Below are positions 1 to 12,433 of a stretch of DNA of 64,000 nucleotides, in pieces. The stretch comes from Xylogone sp. PMI_703 (lineage: Eukaryota; Ascomycota; Leotiomycetes), in NCBI GenBank assembly GCA_021399445.1, contig JAJTUQ010000002.1, positions 3,224,001 through 3,288,000 of the forward strand, given 5' to 3'. The stretch's first letter is position 1; each line of letters opens with the position of its first letter. The notes beneath the pieces are model-generated. The model saw only the letters and a list, made by a program, of their open reading frames with translations. It searched no databases and had not been told where the DNA came from. Position numbers and translations under genes: made by a program.

Positions 1-1238
1 TTCAACAGCATTCGACGAGCCTCATGGTAGCCAAGCAAGATTACGGGTATAGTACTCCTAGCAAGTAAAGATGCCCGCCGGATCCACCTGTGGTTCCAAC
101 AGGAATACAACCTATTTGACAACAGACATCTCTGAGTGCTTATGGCGCTCCACAAGTCTCAATAATACGCGATCCAGAGATTGTCTACAGCAAGACATCC
201 GATACGCTGTTCCCTGATATGTACTTGTCAATGATCGTATCCCCAGGGCGGTTTTGACTGTATTACGCAACCAGGCTACACAAAAGCGCATCGAGTGGCT
301 GGCAGACCAAGACTCGGCGAGCTACGAGTATTCACGGAGGAGGGGTCACAACATCAAGTTGTGTAACTACTAGCCAAAGGAGTCTCAGGTCCAGGCCCAG
401 GCACAAAGCTGCCGTGATCTGCTTGTATTTTCATCCAATGTCTTACCAGCGAGTCGCCCGTCAAAGGTTTCCAGGATCCAGATCCAATACTGTACTGAAG
501 CATTGTATGCTGAGGATCTGTCTGGTTGCTCCATCTCTTTCTTCTCAATGGCTCATAGCCGCGATGTCATTGAACCTTCCTGGACTCGCAATAACACCGG
601 GACAGTAACCGAGTCAGCTGCGCGGTTAATCAGCTAGCTAATAGCAAGTCCGCACGCCAACCCAGTTTATTCATAGTCATCGAAGAAGGAGGGTGGCCGA
701 GAAAGAACAGGCCGGATATCGCCATTGGCTCCGGCGCGTAGGGATGTGTATTTTTAGCTATTCGCCTTCTCGAATGTCTAATGTAAATTAATTAGCTTCC
801 AATTCCTGACAGGCTTCCCGAGCTCGAGCCGAGATCTAATTAACCTGCATTTTCGTTTGGGCGGCTACGGAGCTTGGACGTCGGTCGCTGAGGGCCAATC
901 ATTTATGATTCGGTCCCTTGTTGTTCGATATTGGAGATACCCACGCTAGAACCTCTTGAAGTTGTGTTCTCGCGTCGTTGATAGTGCTCCAAATAGATGC
1001 CTGCCAATCTATTGGCAGTCAATGCTGGAGAATCACGCGGCTCTACGTAATAATACAAGCAATGCCTGTAGAATCTGGTTCCTATTGTGGATCATTGAAA
1101 GGTACTCTCTACGCGGCTTCGCAGGCTCTCCATTTGGGCCAATAGCAGATACCAAGCTATTCACTATCCTACATGTCATCTAGAAAGGCTGCCCCCTCTA
1201 ATCAATTATATTAAAACATATTATACAAGGTTTCCTCA
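1..1238. other. Left-edge region without a confident gene
   Basis: No ORF here has a recognisable domain. Between about 120 and 365 the plus strand has two adjoining coding-like stretches in different frames. The first ends at a TGA near 256 and the second at a TAG near 368. They could be exons of a gene cut by the window edge, or a decayed gene. I could not name a family. The part from 600 to 1238 is AT-rich with no coding signal and probably contains the 3' flank of the minus-strand COY1 gene. Confidence 0.35.
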
Positions 1239-3629
1239 TCACGACATCGCCCCGTGATCGAATCCCTCCTGCTGCCAGTCCCCGTGCACTGAATCTGATC
1301 CAGCATTAGCACCTGCCCCCGCAGCAGCAGCAGCAGCAGAAACAGCCTGTCCTAAATGACTCCCATGCTGCTCTACATCCACCGTCCCGAGCCAATATAG
1401 CGAGAAGAATACTAAGAGGTGCAATGCTACGCAATATGCTGCAAATAGGTTGCGACTGGTCCGGGTGGCTAATACCATTCTTGTGATCGAAAATACTATG
1501 CGCTCAGGTAGGCTCATTCGCTTGTAAGCCCGCGCCGATTCCCGTCCACGGAACTGTGCGAACGGAGATATATTGGACTCGTATGCAGAACGATATCGAT
1601 CCAATACAGGCCCTGACGAGGTCCCAGTAGACATCTGCACTGAAGCTACCCTCGGACTCGGTGTATAGGCAGAAGCTGACGATGATTGTCCACTTCGGTT
1701 ATAGGAAGAGATGTAACGTGTTTTCTCATATAGGTTGAGGTTATCCTTCTGTAGTGAGGCGACCTCCTGGCGTAATGATGATATCGTTCGGTGACTCTCT
1801 GCTATCTCGTTTTCTAGCTGGCTGTTTCTTTGCTTGAAGCGGTCCCGTTGCGCGGTAATCATCGGTAGAATTCCGGATCCACCACCAACAGGCTCTCCTG
1901 CTCTCAACGCCTCCAAACTGTGGTTAGCGATCGAGGATCGAGGGTCAAATCCTGATATAATAGAAGAGGTGGGTGAGGATCGGCCTTTCCGACCCCCGTA
2001 GGTACTTGCTGCAAGATTACCAGGATATCGACTGGTATATGTTCCTGCAACAGAAGCACCGGAAGGAAATGCATTAGTAGCCTCACTCCTCACATTGGCC
2101 AGGTCATTTTCTAATGTGGCATTCAAGTTCTGAGACCGCTCGAGCTCGGCATTTGTTCTCGATAATTCTTCTTGCATATTTTGTAGGCGAGTTTGCAAAT
2201 CCTGGTGTGAGACCCTCAAAATAGTGAGCTCATCACCAAGCTTTTTATTGCGGGCAAGAAGAAGCTGCTCCAAGGAATCTGTTTTCCCTTTCCCTGTTTT
2301 GTTATTCTCGAGATTTGTTTCATCATCAGCTGTTGAACCCATGTTAAGAGGCTCATCGTCGTCACCCGTGGAGAACTCAATACTCTTCAAGACCTCGAGC
2401 TCCTGCTTTATATCTTCGTAATTGGCCCACTTCTGAACTTTAACTTTTAATGCATCCCGCTCTTCCTTAAGTAAGCCAATTTCCCTTTCAAGGGATCGTA
2501 GTTTGCTCTCCAGTTCGCGCTTCCGCGTATCTCTCTCAACGCGCGCAGCATCCAATTTCCTTAAGAGGGAGGAGTTCTCGGACCGCATCCGCATATAGGC
2601 TGGGTCATCCTCAATGTCCACTGAAGGCTGGCTGGTCACTTGGGCGGTTGATTGTGCGAGCTCTATGCGTAACTGTTCGTTTCTAGCTTCAACTTCCGCT
2701 AATCGAGCACTGGTGCGCTCAAGATCAGAATTGACCATTTCTAACTCCGCACTCGTGACATGGCCACGACTGCTCTCTGATTCTTCAGACTGGCCAAGAC
2801 GTTGGCTAACTTCATAGCTGGCCTTGATTTCATTCAATAGCCGTTCTTGATTCTCTACTTTCTCTTCGAGAAGCTTTTCTTTTGCATCCCAGTTATCCTT
2901 CTTTTCCTCCAGAACAGCCGCCCAAGAAGCTTCGACGTCCTTAACCTTGGTCTCCAAATTCTCCTCTAAGCTCTTTCTTGCCGCTCTTTCTGCTTCCAAT
3001 CTGGACTCGGCCTCTTCTAATTGTGATGTTAACTTACTTACAGTCTTCTGCAGATGATCGTTCTCTTCAGTAACCTTTGGTAACGTGTCCTCAGATAGTA
3101 ACAAGCTGTCGACTGATGCTTCTAGTAAAGGATATGGGTCTGGTGCTTCAGACAATGAAGAATAGACCTGGAGAAACGCAGAATTGATAGACTTTGAGTG
3201 ATTCGCTAAAAGGTCGATAAAGGTTTGATATGCTGGGTCAAATGAGTTCCAATATCGTAACTCCAATAATGAGCTGCGTACCTTTTAATAAGCCCTTGAT
3301 CTCCACTAGCTTCGTCGCATCATCATATTTCCTGAAATCCTTCGTTTTCTGTGCTAGGTCTTTGCGCTGCACTGTAGAATCTCTTTGGTATGCGACAATC
3401 TCAGAGGCAGTGTTGTCAAGTGTCATGACCATGGAAGTCAGGTCAATATCTGAAGAGGCTGTTAACAGCTATTGTAGTATCCTAGAGATTCTCGCATACT
3501 TCTCCATGCTGATATAGCCCTCTGAAATTTATTGTCCCCATCGTGGTCGCCATGTTCCTCACTGCTGGGGAGAGCTTCTGCCTGAGCTTCGCCAGTTGGT
3601 TCCGTTGCTTGTTCCAGAAAGTCTGCCAT
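1239..3629 (-). CDS. COY1: Coy1/CASP-like Golgi coiled-coil membrane protein
   Basis: Golgi tethering/golgin-type protein of the CASP (CUX1 splice product) family, thought to act in retrograde vesicle traffic. Three exons on the minus strand: 3500-3629, 3282-3449 and 1239-3232, giving 763 aa. The introns are 50 and 49 nt with GT-AG ends and join in phase. The start is the ATG at 3629, because it gives the conserved N-terminus reading AWRNIDLTSMV across the first junction. Residues about 100-640 are heptad-rich coiled coil. A single membrane segment lies near residues 695-715, inside the typical CASP C-terminal domain, followed by a short Ala-rich tail coded by a GCA-type repeat near 1318-1340. 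The gene is divergent to VPS3, separated by 349 bases. The family call is strong; the Golgi role comes from the family. Confidence 0.93.
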
Positions 3630-3978
3630 TGTCTTGGGCTTATGGCGTTCCCATCAGAGAATTCCTATTTGTGCAAATATACTGTAACACCTTGCCAGAA
3701 TTTGCGCTCGTGTGGGAGAAAAAGATCACACAATAGTCACAAAGATTGAATGTGTCCGTTCCTTGAAGGAGCTGGCTGCGATGCATTCAGGTACGGCACA
3801 CGAATCGCTCGGCACGGGGAAACTGTGGCTCAGCCTTGCCTGAATCAGGCAGTAAGCTCCCCAAGAATGACAACCACATTGTTTGTTGAACTCTTTGGGG
3901 TCTGCGCCGAGAGGGAGACAGGTTATATAACAGATGGGCACAGGGATGGCGTAATGTTCAACTCCCGGGATCGCAGCC
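3630..3978. promoter_or_regulatory. Divergent promoter COY1/VPS3
   Basis: A 349-base gap separates the COY1 start (minus) from the VPS3 start (plus). It must hold both promoters and 5' leaders. I saw no clear TATA box or named operator. A short plus-strand ORF spans much of it but has no family features. Confidence 0.5.
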
Positions 3979-6900
3979 ATGGCGTCCATAGATTCAGATC
4001 AGCTATCTACTGTACGAGGCGTGAGGGGCACGCCAGCGGAAACAGGTCCATTCGTTCTGCGCACCTTGATTGAAGACCTCCCATTGTCAGCAGATGGTGA
4101 TAGGGATGACATAGAGATTAACTGCGTTGAGTACTTGGGTAAGATAATCATTACCAGGACATCTGTTCTGGTTGGCTCGCAGCGAACTATCGAGAGGAGA
4201 GTAACATATCACTAACTATTTGAAGACCATAATTTATACATCGGAACTTCGGCATCTGAATTACTTCACTTTTTTGAAATACCTTCAGACCCCGGCGATA
4301 TATCTGGAAAACCATCATACATTCTAGCTTCAAGATTATCTCCAGCATACAACCCCTCTACCGCTGTTACAACACCTGGAGTCCAACAGATATTACTCCT
4401 TCCAAGAGTCAATAAAGCGTGTGTGCTTTGCAATTGGGTTGTGACATTTTATTCTCTGCCAGAGCTTAGCCCGGTGTTTAATACAGCACAAGTTCCTAAA
4501 TGCAGCTGGATTGGTGGTTTGGATCTCAACAAGCCACGGGATAGTGAGCGGGGGGGACAAGACGCCTTTGAAGTTGTCCTATTATCATTGAGAAGCAAAA
4601 TCAGAGTGGTTAGAATTGGTGTTAATCAACCTAGCCCAATCAAGGTAAGTGTATGCGCAGTGGATGTGTGGCACGAGATTCTGACTATTACAGGCAATTG
4701 AATTTGCTGGTAGCACAATATCTGTACGCCGTGACTCTTTTGCTTGCGTGGCTGATGCCCATTCATATGCTCTCCTAGATGTGGATCGCCAACTAAAGAT
4801 TCCTCTGTTTCCCATTTCTTCACTTGACGAATCACAAAACGACATTATCGGGGGTCAAGTACAGGATATATCTACCCATGCAGGAGGAGGAATTTCACGG
4901 AGCGTGTCAGCAGCTCGGAGCACTTCATCAAGGCCAGCTACGGATGATAGGGGGCATGGACGAAGTACAAGCCTGGGTTCCTTTGTGACACACAGCTCTC
5001 GAGGGGCTGATCTACCTACTTCAGGCAGTGATCAGTCTGGGATTTCAGATCTTCGGGAAACACCAACTAACGACTCGCACCGACCGTTGAGCCATACCAC
5101 TCAATCAGACAAGCCTCTACCAGTCCCACCAGCAGAAGCCTCTAGTATAGATTCAATACAAGCACGTGCAGCTACCACTTCTGCACCGGTATACCTCAAA
5201 CCTCACATAGTATCTCCCAGTCCTGAAGAGTTCCTTTTAGTGACAGGTACGAGGGCACATGAACCAGGAGTTGGGCTTTTTGTGAATCTAGAAGGGGACG
5301 TCACTCGGTCCACTTTACAGTTCGATAGATATCCCGATGAAGTTGTCGTAGATGGCAGAGGTGTTGGTATAGAATTAACTCCTATCAATCATGACGAAGC
5401 AGAAGAAGGGTTTGTACTTGCATCTATGAGCCGAGATTCTGACAAGGGTCTCCAACATGGAATAGAAATTCAGCGCTGGGATCTGGATCCTGGGGATAAT
5501 CAATCATCCAAATTTTGGCTAGAGCCTATATCCCTCGGGCCTCAGGATACAGCCACATTAAGTCGTATCGGGCTGAGGTCCACTACAGAATCTGGAATGG
5601 TCTATTTCCATGAAGTTACTGGTAGGCTTCGACTTAGGCGATTCAAGCCTTTTGCTGCAAAATCACGAGATACTTCGAATATATCCTTACGCAGTGTTGA
5701 CTCCAGAACCGCCTCCTCTTTGGAGAGAGTATCCGCTGAACAAGCACTTTTTGAAAGCGGTGAGATCCTGGCTGAAGGTTGGGAAGAACGTCGAATGGGA
5801 GAAGAACTCCAGTTTGCTCAGAGACTGGGGCATACCAAATCACACATCGTCGCTTGGTCAGGGAAGCAGATATGGTGGGTTGTAAGAAATCCATTAGCAC
5901 TTAGGCTCGACGCTTCACTTCTTCCCGAAAATGATCGTGAGCAGCACTACGCCATGCTGGATCGACGGAAAGTTATTGGGGTCATTGATCATTTGCGTGG
6001 AACGGAAGCAAAGACAGAAACTGAATTCCTCAGCCTGATATATATGAAGCAGCGTGCTGGCCTTTTACTATTCATGAGTATCCTAGCTGGACCACATTCT
6101 CAGTTTCTGGAAATCGAGTATCAAACTGCAGAAGAAGCCCTACTTGAAGGCGGTCTAGATCCTCGTATCATTCTTGCCATTGTCCCTTTGCTACGAGAAG
6201 AAATTATCGAAGGGAAGACAGGAATATGGGTTCACGGTGGCATCAAAGATGCTGCTGATAATTTTATTCAGCGCCGTGATGTTGAAGATAGTGACCCTCA
6301 ACACCGCGTTGTGCCTGCATCCGTTCTCCTTCTATTGAAACGCTTTCTGTCAGCCTGGCGTCGTAGAAAGGGATTTGGCAGTGTTGCAAATGAGAATGAG
6401 GTGTTTAAAAGTATTGATGCAGCCCTTTTGGTTGTGTTACTGCGATTGGACGAGTCGTCGCCGAAGGGTATTGCAGAGAAGAACTCAATCAGAGCAGAGT
6501 TGAATGATTTAGTGGATCATGGGCTGGATTGCTTTGAAAGGGCGGTCTCCCTCCTGGAGTCTCATCACAGGTTATACGTACTAAGCCGCCTTTATCAGAG
6601 TAGAAGGATGGCTGAAGAAGTCCTCGAAACCTGGCGACGAATTCTCGAGGGAGCGGTGGATAACGGGGGCGAGTTCGTGGATGGAGAGCAACAACTCCGT
6701 GATTATCTTTCCAAGATCAGCAATCCTCAACTTGTTCAGCGATACGGTGTTTGGTTAGCAGCTCGGAATCCTAAGCTAGGTGTTCAAGTATTCGCTGAAG
6801 ATCGAGGCAGAGTCAAGTTTGGACCTACTCAGGTCGTCGAAATACTACGTGAAGGAGCTCCTAGTGCAGTGAAAGACTATCTTGAGCACCTAGTATTTGG

Positions 6901-7690
6901 CAAGAATCGCACAGAATATGTCAATGAGCTTATAGCTTATTATCTGGATATTGTCATAAATAAACTCGAAAACTCAGAAGTTGCTAGGATTATGTTAACG
7001 GAGACATATATCGCGTATCGGGCACTACGGCCACCTAAGCCAACATATCGACACTTCATCATTGACAATTCAATCGATGAAGAATGGTGGCACAGCCGAC
7101 TTCGGCTCCTACAACTGCTTGGGGGCAGTCAGGGGTCCGCCTCAAATTATGATGTTGGAGCAATACTTGAGCGGTTGACCCCCTTTACTAAAGAGCTGGT
7201 CCCCGAAATAATTATACTCAAAGGTCGACAGTCGGAGCATGCAGAGGCTCTTCGACTCCTAACTCACGGGCTAGGAGACTACGACACGGCTATAACATAC
7301 TGTCTTTTAGGCGGATCAAGTATTTATCACCCCATGTCCGGAACCGTCGCTCAAGAACTACTTCCAACGAAAGAGGAGCAATCAAAACTTTTTAATTTCT
7401 TATTATTAGAATTCCTCAAAATAGAAGATGCCAGTGACCGTGTCGAACAAACCAGCAATCTACTTGAACGATTCGGTGGTTGGTTTGATGTCTACTACGT
7501 CCTTAGTTTAATACCTGATAGCTGGTCTGTGGAGCTTATTTCCGGGTTCTTGGTTAGTGCCTTGAGACGTATTGTTCAAGAAAGGAGTGAGACAGTGATC
7601 ACAAAGTCTTTAAGCGGATCGGAGAATTTAAGGACCAGTGCTGATCTAATTGAAAAGATAAAGGCCGTTGGGCCTTCTGTTGATACTTGA
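3979..7690 (+). CDS. VPS3: Vps3-like CORVET tethering subunit (CNH domain)
   Basis: Probable Vps3/TGFBRAP1 orthologue, a subunit of the CORVET complex that tethers endosomal membranes with the Rab5-type GTPase. Exons are 3979-4138, 4226-4644 and 4694-7690 (1191 aa); introns of 87 and 49 nt. The first junction restores a conserved stretch (EYLDHNLYIGT) at the start of the citron-homology (CNH) beta-propeller, about residues 45-430. That propeller is interrupted by a Ser/Thr-rich insertion coded near 4850-5200. The rest is alpha-helical, as in the Vps39/Vps3 family, and ends without a RING finger. It could be confused with Vps39, but the long insertion and the RING-less end favour Vps3. The gene is divergent to the Golgi protein COY1 and convergent with PSD1. 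Confidence 0.85.
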
Positions 7691-7962
7691 AAGAAGAAAG
7701 TATAAAGACTAATACAATAATTATACTGGTGCTGTATAAATGATGATGTACATCGACAAGAATATCCATAAATGCGAGCGTATGATGCTACTACTACTTA
7801 CGTGCTTTAGCTAAAAGGTTGTAATTTGTAAGAGTCCGAGTGTTGCTGTTTTATCTACTTAGTCTAGAACACAGCTCTTTATAATCAAGACGCCTTCTAC
7901 TCATAAATATTATTGTATATCGTACAAATCTCGTTTTGCCATTTCCAGTATAGCGAATCAGG

Positions 7963-9696
7963 CTATTCAGTATCTACCCAACCTAGGCGCTGGCCCATTT
8001 TGACCTTTTGTCCCTTCTCGACAGCCCAATTCCAGCCGCCTTTCCTCCTAGCTTTCTCTCCCATCCAACCTTCATCTAGGCTGGGTCTCTCCCCCTTCGG
8101 AGCTTCAAATACGAGAACGATGGTGCTTCCTAACTGAAATCCTCCCATTTCTTCTCCACGCCGTAAAGGGTGTCCATGTAAAATCGGACTTGCAGCTTCA
8201 TATGTAGCCTCACTAAAACCGGTATACTTCTCACCACGCCTGGCGGCTTCCTCAGCTGCCCTATCAGCTTCAGTGTCGGTTGTCAGAGAGTTTGTTCGAA
8301 GCTCGCGATCAAAATTGATCACGATGGATCCAACATTAGTAGCACCAACTGGTGTATATGAGAAGAAACCCCATCTCCATCGGCCAAGAAGGACAACCCG
8401 TTCATTTAGTGTGAACAGCCCAGGTAAAGTCCGCTGGAGGTAGGGAGAAACACTATATAACTCTCCAGCAAAGTGACGTCGCCTTTCTGCAACCCATGCA
8501 GTTGGCGAATGAAAACGATGATAGTCACCAGGAGCTAGATATATTACGGCGTAATATAATGCAGTGCGGTTTTCTGATGTGAGACGTGCATACCAAGGTC
8601 GTTCCGATTTTGCAAGATCGGATATAACTTCGAATTCCGAGGCTGGCTGTGAAGGAGTAGATTTGTCTTTGGCTTTATGTGTAGGAGAGCCATTCGTAGG
8701 GCCTGATAGAAGACTTGGCAAGGTATAGGTTATACCATTCACGGTGGCGAATTCTTCGTCTGGCTGTACAACTTCTTCACTGTCCTTCTTATCTTTAGAC
8801 CACGCACGGCGGGGCACAGCTGTAGGGGACACCATAGGGCGTGGAGGTAGTGTGGGGCTAGTTTCAGGTGTACTAGTCCCAAGTAAGGCATCAAGACTAT
8901 ATGTCATTCCCTTAACTTGTTCTATTTCGCCGCTCTCAATGGTTCCATACTCGAGGATCCTCCCGTCTGATGGTGATATAAGGGCATTTGGATCCGAATC
9001 GATTGGCCGAGCACTTGGTTTCAATTTCCTGTAGAAGAAGGCTGAAAGATTGGGGTATACGTGAAGGTCTGGTTCAGCAACCTCTGATAAACTGTGACAG
9101 TCAATTATTGCCGAGTGTGAGAAGATTGATTGAACTTACTTGACTCCAAAAATCCAGGAATATAGCTTGAAACCAGGAACACGAAGATAGTATGGGATCT
9201 CAAGTTCGTTGAATCTCCCCCACAGTCTTGACATTGCCTTCAATGGAAGAGTAGACATGACCTGCACCTGCCTTGGAATCATTAATGAATAGCCACGCAA
9301 TTTTTACGGAGGCATATACCATGGTCCTGTTGGCCTGATCCTTTCGCGTTTCTTGGGCCGTTCATTTTTTTGTCCTGTTTGCGCCTCCTCTGCCAATTGC
9401 GCTTTCTCTCTCTCAGTGATTCGGTAGAACTGAAGCACGCCGAGAAACCCAATGCCTAATCCAACTGGTATTTGATACCATTGTATTCTTGTGTTGCGTA
9501 AAGCGTCGCGCATACGAGAGCCAAAAGACTCTTTGTAGTAAGGTCTTCGTTGGCATCGCCGTGAAGTAGACGAGATTGGTCGATGAATGGGTCGATAAGT
9601 GCGAGAAACGGAAGGTAACGATAGAAAACGAGTGCTACTTAGCGTTGGGTTAGTGACTCGAGGGCCATAACGCAACGTAGAAGCTTGAATTGCCAT
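7963..9696 (-). CDS. PSD1: Phosphatidylserine decarboxylase 1, mitochondrial
   Basis: Converts phosphatidylserine to phosphatidylethanolamine in the mitochondrial inner membrane. Exons on the minus strand: 9320-9696, 9140-9271 and 7963-9091, giving 545 aa; both introns are 48 nt. I chose the ATG at 9696, which starts a basic, Ser/Arg-rich presequence suited to mitochondrial import. A membrane anchor lies at about residues 73-91. The core carries the PGDYHRFHSP motif. The LGST self-cleavage site is at residues 490-493; cleavage before Ser492 would make the pyruvoyl group of the alpha chain and leave a short C-terminal piece. Between the anchor and the core is a longer Pro/Ser insertion (coded near 8640-8900) than in yeast, a common feature in filamentous fungi. 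The gene is divergent to the HERP-like gene. Confidence 0.96.
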
Positions 9697-10095
9697 TTTT
9701 AATTGACAATTTTTACTCAAACCATGGCTGATGTTAGAGTGGATTTTGACATAGCCATGGTCGACATGACTTCACTTAACTTTTGAATCCCTGCATGATG
9801 GGAATGCAAGGAATGACGTTAGCGGACAGAATCCGGTTTAACAATTATCCGGTAACCATCAACTCGGATCGCGACACTGTGGAACAGTGAGAAGAGAAAA
9901 CATCCCGCCAGCTTTCAGTATGCAACAAAGAATTTAGCGATTTACGAGCTGGGATACGTCTGAGCTATGAATTGAGCGGGCGTTGTCTAGGGAAATCACT
10001 AAAATCCTCTTCTCCGATGTCCGAATAAATATCACACTCCGCGGCATATATTGCTAAGAAGATACCTGTCAACTTTGGACTTGCTCGCAATCACG
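9697..10095. promoter_or_regulatory. Divergent promoter PSD1/HERP-like gene
   Basis: About 400 bases lie between the two start codons, one on each strand. The region must contain both promoters. I did not see a clear TATA box or a confident transcription factor site. Pairing of a phosphatidylethanolamine-synthesis gene with an ER quality-control gene may be chance. Confidence 0.5.
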
Positions 10096-12433
10096 ATGTC
10101 GCAACCTCCAGCCATCCCAGTAAGGACCAGAAGTCCAGCCATGGCCGATACGCATACAACGCCTGCAACTTTCACTCTGACCATTGTGTCTCCGTCTGCT
10201 GGTGTCAATGGCCCCATTACATTCCATGACTTGCCGACAGCGACCACGGTCGGAGAGTTGAAGGCCAGAATTCGAGAAGATCTACCAACGAAGCCTTCCG
10301 ATGAGGGACAAAGACTCATACATAGGGGTCGCATGCTAGGTAGGGAGACTGAGACAATGTTAGATATATTTGGCAAGGAAGCAATTGTAATTCGTCCCAA
10401 AGAAGAATATTAGCATGTCAAAATTGCTAATATGCAATGCGATTTAGTTAGCAGGACCCCAGACACTTCACTTAGTCCTGCGTCCCACTACGACTGATAC
10501 TTCCTCAAGTCAAGCGCCAGTTTCCAACCCTATTCCGGCACCAGGCCCAGCTATAGGAGCTCAACACGCTCAGCACCATCACCATCATCACGTCCACCAT
10601 GGCAACCATCTTAATCATCAACTTCGTCAGATGACAAATCAAATCCCCAACTCAACACCAAGCACACTGCCTACATTGAACCCAAATCTCCCCGCGGAGA
10701 TAAGGACACTCCAAGCTCTTCAAGAACAGCAACTTCGAGGGTTACAGATGCAGCAAATGCAGCGAGCAGAGCATATGCTTACAGCTCAGCGAATGCAGCA
10801 GTTGCAGCGCGAAACCAACCGGATCTACCAAGACCTATTAGTTTTGGAACAGCGACATCCACAGATTTTTGGTAACAATGGTCTGAATAATCATGCTCAG
10901 AATGACCAAGCAACTGCTCCTGAACACACAAACCCCCCTACTGCACAACATCTTAGTTCGAGAACTCCGTTGAGCTTCCAAACCCTAGTGGCGCAGCAAC
11001 AGAGAGACCGAGCAGCTGCTGGACAAAATGGGCTCAATCTCAATGGTACTGTCACACCGCCGATTCAAGCCGGGCTGAACCGATCTGGCAGAGCAAGTCC
11101 CGTGGTCCACCCCCCAGAGTATAGCAGAACTTATGTGAGAGAAGGTATTGGCGCCCACGGAGAAAGGTGGCAAGTCACTGTCAATGAGACTACCACAACT
11201 GTTCCCATACCTCGACCGAACAGTACTCCAGGTTTCCGTAATGAGGCCAATAATCATGCAATCGGTGTACAACCAAACCTACACAGCCCTCATATATCAT
11301 TCCCGGGAAATAATGGTTTCAATCATCAGAATGTACTCAACCAAATACCTGCACAACACAATAATACATTTGCCTCTGGTTTCCTTCCTATGCAGCCTCC
11401 CCAAATTTTACATCCTCCTGTCACTTATAATGCGACTCTTTCGGGAGTACCTTCGGCAGCTCTAGCTTCCTCTAATGATGGTCCTGTAGTATATATTCTT
11501 TCGTCTCCATCAGGTCCTCGGGCGCTACTAGTCAGCAATACAGATACTTTCTATATGTCGCAGCAACCGACGGGGGCTATGTCCAACCCAACAGTTCATG
11601 CTTCTCAGGACTCCCCGCAAAGTAACGGTGTGGTTGCTGGTGAAAATGGTGGCGATATCAATAGGGCACACTTATTACAACAGCCGCATAGACGCCATCG
11701 TCATCGCCAAGAAAACGCACAAGACGCACCGAACATTGTCCCTATAGGTGGACACCCAGGAAATCCAGGAGCGGGCGCTCTTGCTATTCAACTATTGCCA
11801 CATCTCTGGTTGATTATCCGACTGATTGGCTTCGTCTGGTTCTTCACTTCAGGGCATAATAGCTGGGCGCGGTTATTGACGATCACTGGTCTTGCGGTTG
11901 TTGTATTTATTGTGAATACAGGAATACTCAACGGCGTTGCAGAACAGCTATGGGGACCCGTGCGCAGACATCTTGAAGGCCTTCTACCGCTTGCAGGCCC
12001 TGCAGCAGCAGCTATTCCAGCAGCTAATGCGGCAATCGCGCCTCAGCAAAGAGAGCAACAGCAACCACAAGGGCGACGGGGTGCTAGAGCCGAACCAGAT
12101 CCTGCTCAAGTAGCGGCAAGATTACTTGAGCAACACAGACTAGCAAATGGCGGTTGGCTGATGGCACAGATTCGACGTGCAGAACATGCAATGCTTTTGT
12201 TTCTTGCCAGCCTTGTACCAGGTGTTGGAGAGAGGCATATTGCCGCCAGGGAAGCCGAAGCAGCGGCAGCGGAAGCAGAAAGAAACCGTCGTGAGCAAGA
12301 ACAGGCGGAGAGGGAAGCCGCAGAAAATAATACAGGGGAAGCAGGGCCCAACGACAACGCTGAGGCAGTCCATGGAGAGCCAAATGTCGAAGCAGCACCA
12401 GAACCAGCTGTTCAGCCTCTTATAGACATCTAA
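10096..12433 (+). CDS. HERP-like ER membrane protein with ubiquitin-like domain
   Basis: Probable ER-associated degradation factor of the HERP (HERPUD1) type: an N-terminal ubiquitin-like domain at about residues 16-110 and a hydrophobic hairpin at about 535-590. Best model: exons 10096-10386 and 10463-12433 (753 aa), joined in phase so that the conserved strand TLHLVLRP follows the intron. An alternative acceptor at 10455 with a GC donor would also keep frame, so this junction is uncertain. Residues 135-140 are six consecutive histidines within a His-rich stretch. A Gln-rich helix follows near residue 190, then a low-complexity Asn/Pro-rich linker. The C-terminus is Ala/Glu/Arg-rich coiled coil. 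HERP relatives recruit the Hrd1 ubiquitin ligase; that role is inferred from the family. Confidence 0.75.

Noticed and set aside
10574..10591. Hexahistidine as an engineered tag
   Set aside because: It sits in mid-protein with mixed CAC/CAT codons and a wider His-rich context, so it is natural.
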